NCBI GenBank assembly: GCA_050485385.1
Contig: JBJHBG010000011.1
Location: 1-57,243 of the forward strand
DNA from: RECO01 sp050485385
Lineage (GTDB): Bacteria; Pseudomonadota; Alphaproteobacteria; Geminicoccales; Geminicoccaceae
Direction of reading: 5' to 3'
DNA: 57,243 bases
The notes under the pieces were generated by a model. It saw only the letters and a program-made list of their open reading frames with translations, did not search any database and had not been told where the DNA came from. Numbering within the stretch: the stretch's first letter is position 1; every line of letters begins with the position of its first letter. A program made the position numbers and the translations under genes. Shown here in pieces: positions 16,219-23,730 of this stretch.

Positions 16219-16654
16219 GCCCGTCGAGATCCATACCGACGGTGCCTGTTCCGGCAATCCGGGGCCGGGGGGTTGGGGCGCGGTGTTGCGCTGGGGCGGG
16301 CAGGAGCGGGAGCTTTCCGGCGGCGAGGCGGCGACGACCAACAACCGCATGGAGTTGATGGCGGCGATCGCTGCCTTGGAGGCGCTGAACCGGCCGGCCG
16401 ACGTCGTGCTCTGGACCGACAGCAACTATCTGCGCCAAGGCATTACCAGTTGGATCGGCGGCTGGAAGCGCAACGGCTGGCGCAATGCGCAAAAGCAGCC
16501 GGTGAAGAATCGCGACCTGTGGGAGCGGCTCGACGCCGCCCGCGCCCGTCACCGGGTCGACTGGCGCTGGTTGAAGGGCCACGCCGGCCACCCGCTGAAC
16601 GAGCGCGCCGACGAGTTGGCCCGTGCGGCGGTGCGGACGGCGCGGGCACCGTAG
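16205..16654 (+). CDS. rnhA: ribonuclease HI
   Basis: Degrades the RNA strand of RNA-DNA hybrids, including R-loops and primers. The catalytic carboxylates are Asp12 (IHTDGACSGNPGPGGW), Glu50 (NNRMELMAAI), Asp72 (WTDSNYL) and Asp136 (ERADELA), with the helper His126 in KGHAGHPLN. The basic handle region GGWKRNGWRNAQKQPVKN is present. Length 149 aa is typical. The ATG at 16205 lies inside the end of thrB, a 14-bp overlap. A hairpin follows at 16680-16701. Confidence 0.98.
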   Translation: MASTEPVEIHTDGACSGNPGPGGWGAVLRWGGQERELSGGEAATTNNRMELMAAIAALEALNRPADVVLWTDSNYLRQGITSWIGGWKRNGWRNAQKQPVKNRDLWERLDAARARHRVDWRWLKGHAGHPLNERADELARAAVRTARAP

Positions 16655-16679
16655 CCACCGCGCCGCCGAGCAAGAGTTG

Positions 16680-16701
16680 CAGGGGCGCGAAACGCCCCCT
16701 G
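16680..16701. terminator. GCGAAAC-loop hairpin, bidirectional terminator candidate
   Basis: CAGGGGCG (16680-16687) pairs with CGCCCCCTG (16693-16701) with one bulged C, around a CGAAA loop. It lies between rnhA and the convergent peroxiredoxin gene and could end both transcripts. No U-run follows on either strand. It shares its core with the hairpin at 1235-1259. Confidence 0.45.
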
Positions 16702-16721
16702 AACCGCCTCGGGCGTGCGCG

Positions 16722-17207
16722 TCAGAGCACGGCGAGGACCTGTTCGGCGCCGCTCTTTTCGACGACGCCGGGATTCTCCTCGACCAGCAGCGCCTTCACG
16801 ACACCGCCGTCGACGACCATGGCGTAGCGCTTGGAGCGGACGCCGAGGAACGGGCCGGCGAGGTCGACGTCCATGCCGATCGCCTTGGTGAAGGCGGCGT
16901 TGCCGTCGGATAGGAGCGTCACCTTGCCGTCGGTGCCGCTCTGGTCGGCCCAAGCCTTCATGACGAACGGATCGTTGACGGCGACGCAGACGATCTCGTC
17001 GACGCCCTTGGCCTCGAGCGCCGCAGCGTGCTCGACGTAGCCGGGCACGTGCTTGGCATGGCAGGTCGGCGTGAAGGCGCCCGGCACGGCGAAGACGACG
17101 ACCTTTCTGCCCGTGAACAGCTCGTCGGAGCCGACGTCGACGAGGCCGTCGGCGCCGAAGCGCTTGAAGGTTGCACTGGGCAGCTTGTCGCCGATCGCGA
17201 TCGTCAT
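16722..17207 (-). CDS. peroxiredoxin (Prx5/PMP20 type), 161 aa
   Basis: Thiol peroxidase reducing H2O2 and alkyl hydroperoxides. The active site is VPGAFTPTCHAKHVPGY, with the peroxidatic cysteine at residue 49. The only other cysteine is Cys74 (EIVCVAV). The C-terminal resolving cysteine of atypical 2-Cys Prx5 is absent, which fits the glutaredoxin/glutathione-dependent 1-Cys-like subgroup. GVRSKRYAMVVDGGVV is the family's core strand pair. Length fits. A peroxiredoxin next to rnhA-thrB-ispH is common in alphaproteobacteria. YqgE is divergent, starting 130 bp away. Confidence 0.95.
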   Translation of the reverse strand: MTIAIGDKLPSATFKRFGADGLVDVGSDELFTGRKVVVFAVPGAFTPTCHAKHVPGYVEHAAALEAKGVDEIVCVAVNDPFVMKAWADQSGTDGKVTLLSDGNAAFTKAIGMDVDLAGPFLGVRSKRYAMVVDGGVVKALLVEENPGVVEKSGAEQVLAVL

Positions 17208-17337
17208 CGAGGCTACTCCCGTTGGGTGGAACGCCCCCCGTATGTAGTCCGATGGTGCCGCACGTCACCTGCAAAAGCGCCGACCATCGACCCCAGCACA
17301 GCTTGAAGGGAGGCCTGCGGCTGCCTAACCTTCATGC

Positions 17338-17910
17338 ATGGAGACGAGTACGTGGAACGGTAGCGATCTGTCCGGCAGCCTGTTGGTGGCGATGCCGTCG
17401 ATGCGCGACGAGCGGTTCGAGCGCTCGGTGATCTACGTCTGTGTCCACAACGCCGATGGGGCGATGGGCCTCGTCGTCAATCGCACGCTGGAGGAGCTGA
17501 CGCTCGACGGTCTCCTGCGTCAGCTCGACCTGGAGCCGAACCGAAAGATCGACGACCCGATCCACTTCGGCGGTCCGGTCGAATCCAGCCGGGGCTTCGT
17601 CCTGCACAGCCCGGACTACGTCCACGACGCGACCCTCGTGATCGACGACGGGTTCGCCCTGACCGCGACTGTCGAGGTGCTGAAGGCCATCGCCAGGGGC
17701 GAGGGACCCGAGCGCTGCGTCATGGCGCTGGGTTATGCCGGCTGGGCGCCGGGGCAACTCGACGCCGAGATCCAGGCCAATGGTTGGCTCTCGGTGCCGG
17801 CCGACGCGGACATCGTGTTCGGCCGCGACAACGACGTGAAATGGGCGCAGGCTCTGGCCAAGCTGGGCATCGATCCGGCGCTGCTCTCGGGGGAGGCCGG
17901 CCGCGCCTGA
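17338..17910 (+). CDS. YqgE/AlgH family protein (DUF179), 190 aa
   Basis: Small conserved cytoplasmic protein of uncertain biochemical role. Family landmarks are in order: LSGSLLVAMPSMRDERFERSV, YVCVHNADGAMGLVVNR, the central FGGPVESSRGFVLHS, and ALGYAGWAPGQLDAEI followed by NGWLSVPAD. The length (190 aa) and the whole pattern match the DUF179 family. AlgH was named for alginate regulation in Pseudomonas, but direct function is not established. It is convergent with rpoH, with 11 bp between the stops. Confidence 0.95.
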   Translation: METSTWNGSDLSGSLLVAMPSMRDERFERSVIYVCVHNADGAMGLVVNRTLEELTLDGLLRQLDLEPNRKIDDPIHFGGPVESSRGFVLHSPDYVHDATLVIDDGFALTATVEVLKAIARGEGPERCVMALGYAGWAPGQLDAEIQANGWLSVPADADIVFGRDNDVKWAQALAKLGIDPALLSGEAGRA

Positions 17911-17921
17911 TCGATCCGTCG

Positions 17922-18833
17922 TCAGTGGACGCGCGGCTCTTCGATACTGCGTTCGCTCGCCTCGGCCGCCTGCTCCGCCTCGTAGCCCTTGATCGCCTTT
18001 TGCAGCTTGTCGAAGGCGCGCACCTCGATCTGCCGCACCCGCTCGCGACTGACGCCGTAGTGCTGGCTCAGCTCCTCGAGCGTCAGCGGCTCCTCCTTCA
18101 GGCGACGCTCGGTGATGATGTGCCGCTCCCGGTCGTTGAGCACGCCCATCGCTCGCTCCAAGAGGTCGCGGCGATAGTCCAGCTCGTCGGATTCGAGCAG
18201 GTTGTGTTCCTGCGTCGTGCGGTCGTCGACCAGCCAGTCCTGCCACTCGCTCTCGCCGTCGCTCCTGAGCGCCGCGTTGAGCGAATGGTCCGGCCCGGTC
18301 AGGCGCCGGTTCATGCTGATCACGTCGTCCTCGCTCACCTGCAGGTGGTCGGCGATCTTCTTGACCGCCTCGGGACCGAGGTCGCCCTCGTCGATCTCCT
18401 GCATCTGGCTCTTGAGGCGGCGGAGGTTGAAGAACAGCTTCTTCTGCGCCGCCGTGGTGCCCATCTTCACCAACGACCAGGAGTGCAGGATGTATTCCTG
18501 GATGGCGGCGCGAATCCACCACATGGCGTAGGTGGCGAGGCGGAAGCCGCGCTCCGGGTCGAAGCGCTTGACCGCCTGCATCAGCCCGACATTGCCCTCG
18601 GAGATGATCTCGTTCATCGGCAGGCCGTAGCCGCGATAGCCCATGGCGATCTTGGCGACGAGACGGAGATGGCTGGTGACGAGCTGGTGCGCCGCGTCGA
18701 CGTCGCCGTGGTCGCGCCACGACTTGGCCAACACGTACTCCTGCTGCGGCTCCAGCATCGGGAACCGGCGGATCTCGTCGAGGTAGCGGGAGAGCCCCGA
18801 CCCCTCGAGCGGTACGGTCGGCAGTCTGGCCAT
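17922..18833 (-). CDS. rpoH: RNA polymerase heat-shock sigma factor sigma32
   Basis: Sigma factor directing heat-shock transcription. The ATG at 18833 gives 303 aa, starting MARLPTVPLEGSGLSRYL. Region 2 is clear (GNVGLMQAVKRFDPERGFRLATYAMWWIRAAI, here named by its central FDPERGFRLATYA). The RpoH box QKKLFFNLRR distinguishes it from RpoD. Region 4 ends with an ERVRQIEVRAFDKL helix-turn-helix. An in-frame extension upstream lacks the family pattern and is not used. Many alphaproteobacteria have two RpoH proteins; which type this is cannot be said. rluD lies 94 bp upstream on the same strand. Confidence 0.97.
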   Translation of the reverse strand: MARLPTVPLEGSGLSRYLDEIRRFPMLEPQQEYVLAKSWRDHGDVDAAHQLVTSHLRLVAKIAMGYRGYGLPMNEIISEGNVGLMQAVKRFDPERGFRLATYAMWWIRAAIQEYILHSWSLVKMGTTAAQKKLFFNLRRLKSQMQEIDEGDLGPEAVKKIADHLQVSEDDVISMNRRLTGPDHSLNAALRSDGESEWQDWLVDDRTTQEHNLLESDELDYRRDLLERAMGVLNDRERHIITERRLKEEPLTLEELSQHYGVSRERVRQIEVRAFDKLQKAIKGYEAEQAAEASERSIEEPRVH

Positions 18834-18927
18834 GAACGCGAAACCCCTTGGTGGCAGCGAACCGGTACATGGAACGCGAGTGGTACTGAACCCGTCCTGA
18901 ACTAACGGGCAATGCCCTAACGACACG

Positions 18928-19938
18928 TCAACGCGCGAGCAGGTCCAGAAGTTCGTCGAAATCGGGCGGTGCCGGCCGCTCGAAGCGTAGTCGTTCGCCG
19001 GTGATCGGATGCACGAAGCCGAGCAGGCGGGCGTGCAGGGCGATCCGCCCCCAGTCCTGGAGCCAGGAACGGACGCGGGCGGAAAGCGCCGCGCGCCGCC
19101 TGCCGCCATAGATCGGATCGCCCAGGATCGGGTGGCCGATCGCCGCGAGGTGCACGCGGATCTGGTGCGTGCGCCCGGTCTCCAAGCGGCAGGCGACCCG
19201 CGCCGCCGTCACACCCGTGGCGTCCAGGCGCTCCAGGTGGGTGCGCGCCGGCTTGCCGCCGGCGGCCACCACAGCCATGCGCTTTCGGTCCTTCGGATGG
19301 CGGCCGATGGCGCCGTCGATGGTGGTGCGCGCCGGCGGCAGGCCGACGACGACTGCCTCGTAGACCCGCTCGACGTCGTGCACGGCGAAGAGCCCGGCAA
19401 GGCCACGATGCGCGGCGTCGGACTTGGCGACCACCATGACGCCGCTCACGTCCTTGTCGAGCCGGTGGACGATGCCGGGCCGCTCGACGCCGCCGATGCC
19501 GGAAAGCCGTCCACGGCAATGGTCGAGCAGGGCGTGGACCAGCGTGCCGCGGTCGTGGCCCGGTGCCGGATGCACCACCATGCCGGCCGGCTTGGCGACG
19601 ACCACCAGGTCCGCGTCCTCGAACAGCACGTCGAGCGCGATCGCCTCGGCAGCGAGATCGAGCGCAACGGGCGGGGGAACCGCCAGGACCACCTGCTCGC
19701 CCCGTTTGACCCGCCGCGAGGGCTCCTCTACCACCCTGTCGGCGACGCGCAGATGGCCCTGGCGGATCAGTTCCGCGAGGCGCGAGCGCGACAGGGTCGG
19801 CAGCCGCTCGGCCAGGAACCGGTCGAGCCGCTGCCGGTCGGCGTCGGCGTCGACCACGAGCCGGTGGCTTTCGGCGCCAGGAGCGGGTGGGGACGAGGAT
19901 GCAGGAAGCGGCGCCGGTGGGTGGTCCGATGGAGCCAT
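18928..19938 (-). CDS. rluD: RluD-type 23S rRNA pseudouridine synthase, 336 aa
   Basis: Isomerises uridines in 23S rRNA (helix 69 in the E. coli enzyme). An S4 RNA-binding domain spans about residues 35-90 (RLDRFLAERLPTLSRSRLAEL). The catalytic domain follows, with the active-site aspartate in GIVHRLDKDVSGVMVVAK, then LETGRTHQIRVHLA and GHPILGDPIYG. The N-terminal 25 residues are proline/alanine-rich and variable. The ATG at 19938 has AGGA 10 bases upstream. Its start region overlaps the start of the divergent 104-aa gene by 10 bp. RluD rather than RluC or RluA is favoured by the S4 domain and rpoH-neighbouring context. Confidence 0.93.
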   Translation of the reverse strand: MAPSDHPPAPLPASSSPPAPGAESHRLVVDADADRQRLDRFLAERLPTLSRSRLAELIRQGHLRVADRVVEEPSRRVKRGEQVVLAVPPPVALDLAAEAIALDVLFEDADLVVVAKPAGMVVHPAPGHDRGTLVHALLDHCRGRLSGIGGVERPGIVHRLDKDVSGVMVVAKSDAAHRGLAGLFAVHDVERVYEAVVVGLPPARTTIDGAIGRHPKDRKRMAVVAAGGKPARTHLERLDATGVTAARVACRLETGRTHQIRVHLAAIGHPILGDPIYGGRRRAALSARVRSWLQDWGRIALHARLLGFVHPITGERLRFERPAPPDFDELLDLLAR

Positions 19939-20243
19939 GGCTCAAGGTCCTGAAGATATACGTCGTCGTGGCGGGCGTGCTGCTCCTCGTCGGCGCCGCC
20001 GCGTTCGTCTACCTGCTGATGGAGCGCCGCGAGGCCGATCGCGCCGCCGAGACCATCCGTCAGACCGGACCCGCACAAACCATCAGCGTACCGCCCGGCG
20101 CACGCGTCGTCGACCTTCGCTTCGAGCAGGGCAGGGCCTTGACGCTGTTGGAGGACGAGGCGGGCAAGAGCTACCTGATGCTGGTCGACCTCGCCACGGG
20201 GCGGCGCATCGGCCTCGTCGTGCTGGAGCCGGAGGCACCGTGA
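19929..20243 (+). CDS. small single-pass membrane protein next to rluD, 104 aa
   Basis: The ATG at 19929 gives MEPWLKVLKIYVVVAGVL, one membrane helix at about residues 9-32, then a soluble C-terminal part. That part has ISVPPGARVVDLRFEQG and ALTLLEDEAGKSYLMLVDLATGRRIG, a small beta-rich module. The architecture and the place beside rluD resemble the alphaproteobacterial DUF6476 family, but that is a tentative assignment. A longer start at 19887 is possible yet lies deeper in rluD. The stop overlaps the next GTG start (GTGA), so it is coupled to the methyltransferase gene. Function unknown. Confidence 0.75.
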   Translation: MEPWLKVLKIYVVVAGVLLLVGAAAFVYLLMERREADRAAETIRQTGPAQTISVPPGARVVDLRFEQGRALTLLEDEAGKSYLMLVDLATGRRIGLVVLEPEAP

Positions 20244-21514
20244 GCCCGGCGCGGCGCGGGCGTTCCGCGTTCGTCGAGCTGGCGGTGACGATCGAGGCCC
20301 TGGGCGACCAGGGCGACGGCTTCGTCCGCGTCGACGATCGCCGGCTGATCGTGCCGGGCGCGTTGCCGGGCGAGCGCCATCGCGTCCGTTACGACCGGGC
20401 GGCGGGTACGACGGTGACGGCTACCAGCCTGGACCGCGATACGTCGCCCGACCGGGTCGACCCCGTCTGTCCGCACGTTGCCGCCTGCGGCGGCTGCGTG
20501 ACGCAGCACTTGGCCGATGACGCGGAACGGCGATGGAAGCTCGATCGGGTCCGCCGCGCGCTCGAACGGCGCGGGCTCGACGTCGCGGTGGTTTGGGGGC
20601 ACCGGAGCCCGCTGGCGAGCCGCCGCCGGATCAGGCTCGCCGTCCAGCCGACCCGTCACGGGCCCGTGCTCGGCTATCGTGCCCGGCGCTCCGGCCGCAT
20701 CGTCGCCGTCGCCGTCTGTCCGATCGCCCGGCCGGCGTTGGTTGCGGTCCTGCCGGCGCTGGCCGCGTTGCTCGCCTCCCTGGAGGCGCCACCGGCGGAA
20801 CTGGCGCTGACGGCCTTCGAGGCCGGGATCGAGGTGGTCTTCGTCGGCGGCACGGAACTCGCCCTCGGCGACCGCGAGCGGTTGGCCGCTGCCGCCGAGG
20901 CGCTCGACCTCGCCCGCATCGCTCGGCAGCCGGACACGGGCGTTGCGGCCGAGACGGTGGTCGAACGCCGTTCGCCCTGGCTCCGTTGGCCGGGCCTCGC
21001 CGTCGCTCCGCCGCCGGGCGCCTTTCTCCAGGCGACGACGGAGGCCGAGACGCACTTGCAGTCGCGGGTCCGGGCAGCGCTCGAGGGCCGCCGCCGGGTG
21101 GTCGACCTCTTCGCCGGCATCGGCACCCTCGCGGCGGCGGCTCGGGCGGCGGGCGCCACGATTGCCGGGTACGAGCGGGACGCCGCGGCGGTCGCCGCAC
21201 TGGCGGCGGCCGGCGTGGAGACCCACGTCCGCGACCTCGACCGCCGGCCGCTCACGCCGGCGGATCTCCGGCCGTTCGAGGCGGCGGTACTGGACCCACC
21301 CCGTGCCGGCGCCGAGGCGCAGATCGCCATGCTGGCGGCGTCGGATCTGGAGCGGGTGGTCTACGTCTCCTGCGCGCCGACGACCTTCGCGCGCGATGCA
21401 GCGGTGCTGGTCGGTGCCGGCTATCGGCTCTCCGAGGTGGAGGTCGTCGACCAGTTCCGCTTCGCCGCCGAAGTCGAGGTGATCGCCGTCCTGGACCGCC
21501 AAAAAGCCCCTTGA
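20240..21514 (+). CDS. TrmA/RumA-family RNA m5U methyltransferase, 424 aa
   Basis: SAM-dependent methyltransferase acting on C5 of uridine in RNA (23S rRNA or tRNA). The GTG at 20240 overlaps the upstream stop by 4 bp. Residues about 10-70 form a TRAM domain. Four cysteines for a [4Fe-4S] cluster are present: Cys77, Cys83 and Cys86 (CPHVAACGGC) and Cys159 (VCPIA). The SAM motif is DLFAGIGTLAAAA, followed by VLDPPRAGAE and the nucleophile in VYVSCAPTTFARD. The methyltransferase half is complete. Which uridine is modified cannot be told from this sequence. tRNA-Glu follows 41 bp downstream. Confidence 0.93.
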   Translation: MSPARRGRSAFVELAVTIEALGDQGDGFVRVDDRRLIVPGALPGERHRVRYDRAAGTTVTATSLDRDTSPDRVDPVCPHVAACGGCVTQHLADDAERRWKLDRVRRALERRGLDVAVVWGHRSPLASRRRIRLAVQPTRHGPVLGYRARRSGRIVAVAVCPIARPALVAVLPALAALLASLEAPPAELALTAFEAGIEVVFVGGTELALGDRERLAAAAEALDLARIARQPDTGVAAETVVERRSPWLRWPGLAVAPPPGAFLQATTEAETHLQSRVRAALEGRRRVVDLFAGIGTLAAAARAAGATIAGYERDAAAVAALAAAGVETHVRDLDRRPLTPADLRPFEAAVLDPPRAGAEAQIAMLAASDLERVVYVSCAPTTFARDAAVLVGAGYRLSEVEVVDQFRFAAEVEVIAVLDRQKAP

Positions 21515-21555
21515 TCGACGCCGGGCCTCCGTCTACACCCCACGCACCGGAGCGC

Positions 21556-21630
21556 GGCCCCATCGTCTAGCGGTTAGGACGCAGCCCTCTCACGGCTGAA
21601 ACCGGGGTTCGAGTCCCCGTGGGGTCACCA
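21556..21630 (+). tRNA. tRNA-Glu (CTC anticodon)
   Basis: A complete 75-base cloverleaf with CCA encoded. The acceptor stem GGCCCCA pairs with TGGGGTC (one G-T pair), the discriminator is A, and CCA is at 21628-21630. The D arm is GTC-TAGCGGTTAG-GAC. The anticodon stem CAGCC/GGCTG encloses the loop CTCTCAC with anticodon CTC at 21589-21591. The T arm is CGGGG-TTCGAGT-CCCCG. It reads GAG. It marks the end of the housekeeping block; catabolic genes begin about 100 bp downstream. Confidence 0.98.
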
Positions 21631-21730
21631 TCGAGCCGCAGCGACTTGGCCGCTGAGATCGTTTCGGTTGCCGCTCGGTCCATGTAGTTGCGCTACGAAT
21701 CGCCCGGCGGCGCTGCCACCGGCTGCACCG

Positions 21731-22579
21731 CTATCGCGGACGTGGCCCCTGCTCTCGACCTCGGTGGCCGACCGTCGTCTCGATCAACCTCCGGGTGGCG
21801 TCGTGGATGCGCCGAGCGCGGGTGGGTGCGTCGAGTGTGCCATAGGCCGACGCGAGCGGTACCTCCGCGCTGAGCGGAACGCTTGACGGCAAGGCACGCA
21901 GCAACGCCGCCAATGGCAGGGCACCGTCGCCCGGCAACAATCGACCCTCGCGCGCCTCGGTGGCGAGGCGATCGGGCGGCGGCGCCGCTGCCGCCGCATC
22001 GGCGAGTTGCACCCCGCCGACCATACCGGCCGGCACGTTCGCGACATCGCTCGGCCCGGTTCCGGTGCGCGCGAGATGCAGCGTGTCGACCAACACCCGC
22101 ACGTTGGTGCGGCCGACAGCGCGCACCACGTCCAGCGCCGATGCCAGGCTGTCGAGCCGGCGAAAGCGCATGAACTCGAGATCGACGCTCATGCCATAGG
22201 CGGCGGCGAGCTCGCCCAACGCCTCGAGCTTCTCGGCCAACGGCGCCGGTCCATCGTCACCGGTCGCGACCACGGCGCGTGCGCCGAGCCGGGCGCCGCT
22301 ATCGAAGAACGGGCGCAATGCTGCGACGTCGGTGTCGCGATCGACGGTGACGATCTCGACCTGCCAGAGGTCCAGGCCGGTTGCGGCCAAACAATCCCGC
22401 GTGGCTGCGGCGACGGCCGACTCGCTCAGGGGATAGGCGACCGCGCCCGGCGTGACGGGCCGCGTGCGCAGCGAGACGGCGTCGAAGCCTGCGTCCGCCG
22501 CCAAGTCGATCAAGGCGGGCGGAGCGATCTCCAGGAAGCCCAGATGGCAAAGCCCGAGCGTACGCTTGGCCGCGGTCAT
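21731..22579 (-). CDS. sugar phosphate isomerase/epimerase-like TIM-barrel protein, 282 aa
   Basis: Belongs to the xylose isomerase-like TIM barrel superfamily (IolE/IolI/EndoIV-like fold). Markers are LGFLEIAPPALIDLAADAGFDAVSL at the N-terminus, SVDLEFMRFRRLDSL carrying the metal-ligand glutamate, and VRVLVDTLHLARTG carrying the Asp-x-x-His metal pair. A late LSAEVPL would supply the last glutamate. Such proteins isomerise or dehydrate sugars and inositols with a divalent metal. Its start overlaps the stop of the upstream Gfo/Idh gene by 4 bp (ATGA), so the two work together, probably on a polyol or sugar-acid intermediate. The exact reaction is unknown. Confidence 0.85.
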   Translation of the reverse strand: MTAAKRTLGLCHLGFLEIAPPALIDLAADAGFDAVSLRTRPVTPGAVAYPLSESAVAAATRDCLAATGLDLWQVEIVTVDRDTDVAALRPFFDSGARLGARAVVATGDDGPAPLAEKLEALGELAAAYGMSVDLEFMRFRRLDSLASALDVVRAVGRTNVRVLVDTLHLARTGTGPSDVANVPAGMVGGVQLADAAAAAPPPDRLATEAREGRLLPGDGALPLAALLRALPSSVPLSAEVPLASAYGTLDAPTRARRIHDATRRLIETTVGHRGREQGPRPR

Positions 22580-23637
22580 GGCGTGGCCGCGACATCGGCC
22601 ACGGCGACGGGGCCTCGGGTCGTTGCCGCGCGCTCGATCGCCTCCAGGGTCGCCACGGTCATCGCCCCGTCGCGTGCGTCGACGACCGACGCGGCCCTGC
22701 CGCGCACGAGGTCCAGGAAGTGGTCGAGCTGTGCCGCGTAGCAGCGTTGATCACCGAGCGGCAGGCGGCTCCGCACCAGCGGCGAGCGCCAGTCGCCGTC
22801 GGTAGGATGACGCCAGAACGTTCCGCTCGGCAGCGCCAACGAGGCGTTCGTGCCGCCGATGGTGTAGGCGTTCTCGGGCTGTGCTGGGAAGTAGAGCGCC
22901 TGTCCCGATGCCGTCTCCCAGAACCAGGGCGACGGGACGACGTCGCTCAGAAGGAACGTGCCGAGGGCGCCCGACCGGAAGCGCAGCGCCACTGCCGCCG
23001 TGTCCTCCACCTGGAACCCGCGCACGCCGTTGGAGGCGATCGCCTGGACGCTCTCTATCTCGCCGCAGAGGAAACGGAAGCAGTCGATGTCGTGGATCGC
23101 GTTGATCAACAACGGTCCGCCGCCACGCCGCCGGCGCCACTCCACCGCGAAATAGTCGTCGTGCTTGCGGACCAGCGACAGCCCCGACACGGTGACGATG
23201 CGCCCGAGGTCGCCGCGTTGGATCGCCGCTCGCGCGGCCTGGATGTCCGGGGCGTGACGTCGATGGTGGCCGACGAGCGTGGCGACGCCGGCCGCCTCGG
23301 CGGCCGATGCCAAGGCGAAGGCGGCGGCCGTATCCGCGACCGGCTTCTCCACGAGGAAGGGGATCCTGCGTTCGATGCAGGCAAGGCCCGCCGCCACGTG
23401 CAGGTGGTTCGGCAGCGCCACGATGACGCCATCGGGCGTCACGGCATCGAGCATCGGCTCGATCTCGCCGAACCAGGGAACGCCGTATCGTGCGGCGGCC
23501 TGCTTGGCTTCTTGGCTGAGGTCGACGATGGCCGCGAGTTGCGTCGCCGCACTGGTGGCAAGCAGGGACGCATGCTCGCGGCCGATGAGACCGTAGCCGA
23601 GCAGGGCAATGCGCAGGACCGGTAGCCCGTCGTTCAT
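22576..23637 (-). CDS. Gfo/Idh/MocA-family NAD(P)-dependent oxidoreductase, 353 aa
   Basis: The Rossmann N-terminus LRIALLGYGLIGREHA (residues about 8-23) binds NAD(P), and LVEKPVADT is the family's catalytic EKP lysine motif. The C-terminal domain includes IHDIDCFRFLCGE, with the usual histidine-containing helix of the active site. The ATG at 23637 is chosen because the extra upstream residues do not match the family. Members oxidise hydroxyls of sugars, inositols and related compounds. It is followed with a 4-bp overlap by the sugar-isomerase-like gene. A 93-bp gap separates it from the alpha/beta hydrolase gene upstream, so it may be in the same operon or have its own promoter. Confidence 0.92.
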   Translation of the reverse strand: MNDGLPVLRIALLGYGLIGREHASLLATSAATQLAAIVDLSQEAKQAAARYGVPWFGEIEPMLDAVTPDGVIVALPNHLHVAAGLACIERRIPFLVEKPVADTAAAFALASAAEAAGVATLVGHHRRHAPDIQAARAAIQRGDLGRIVTVSGLSLVRKHDDYFAVEWRRRRGGGPLLINAIHDIDCFRFLCGEIESVQAIASNGVRGFQVEDTAAVALRFRSGALGTFLLSDVVPSPWFWETASGQALYFPAQPENAYTIGGTNASLALPSGTFWRHPTDGDWRSPLVRSRLPLGDQRCYAAQLDHFLDLVRGRAASVVDARDGAMTVATLEAIERAATTRGPVAVADVAATP

Positions 23638-23730
23638 CGGCCGAAACCCCCGGCGGACGAGGGCCACACGTCGCCGCTCGACATCGCGGCGAGCGGGCGA
23701 CCCGCGACGATCGCTCGGCGAAGGCTCGGA

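Noticed and set aside
18907..18931. TTGACG upstream of rpoH as a promoter
   Set aside because: The -35 overlaps the rluD stop and looks good, but no acceptable -10 lies at 16-18 bp; a heat-shock promoter cannot be judged by eye.
20171..21502. 443-codon minus-strand frame opposite the RNA methyltransferase gene
   Set aside because: It is a mirror of a gene with complete Fe-S and SAM motifs; its own product matches nothing.
21611..21630. tRNA 3' end as an attachment site
   Set aside because: No second copy of these bases was noticed downstream and no integrase is present, so an att site was not called.
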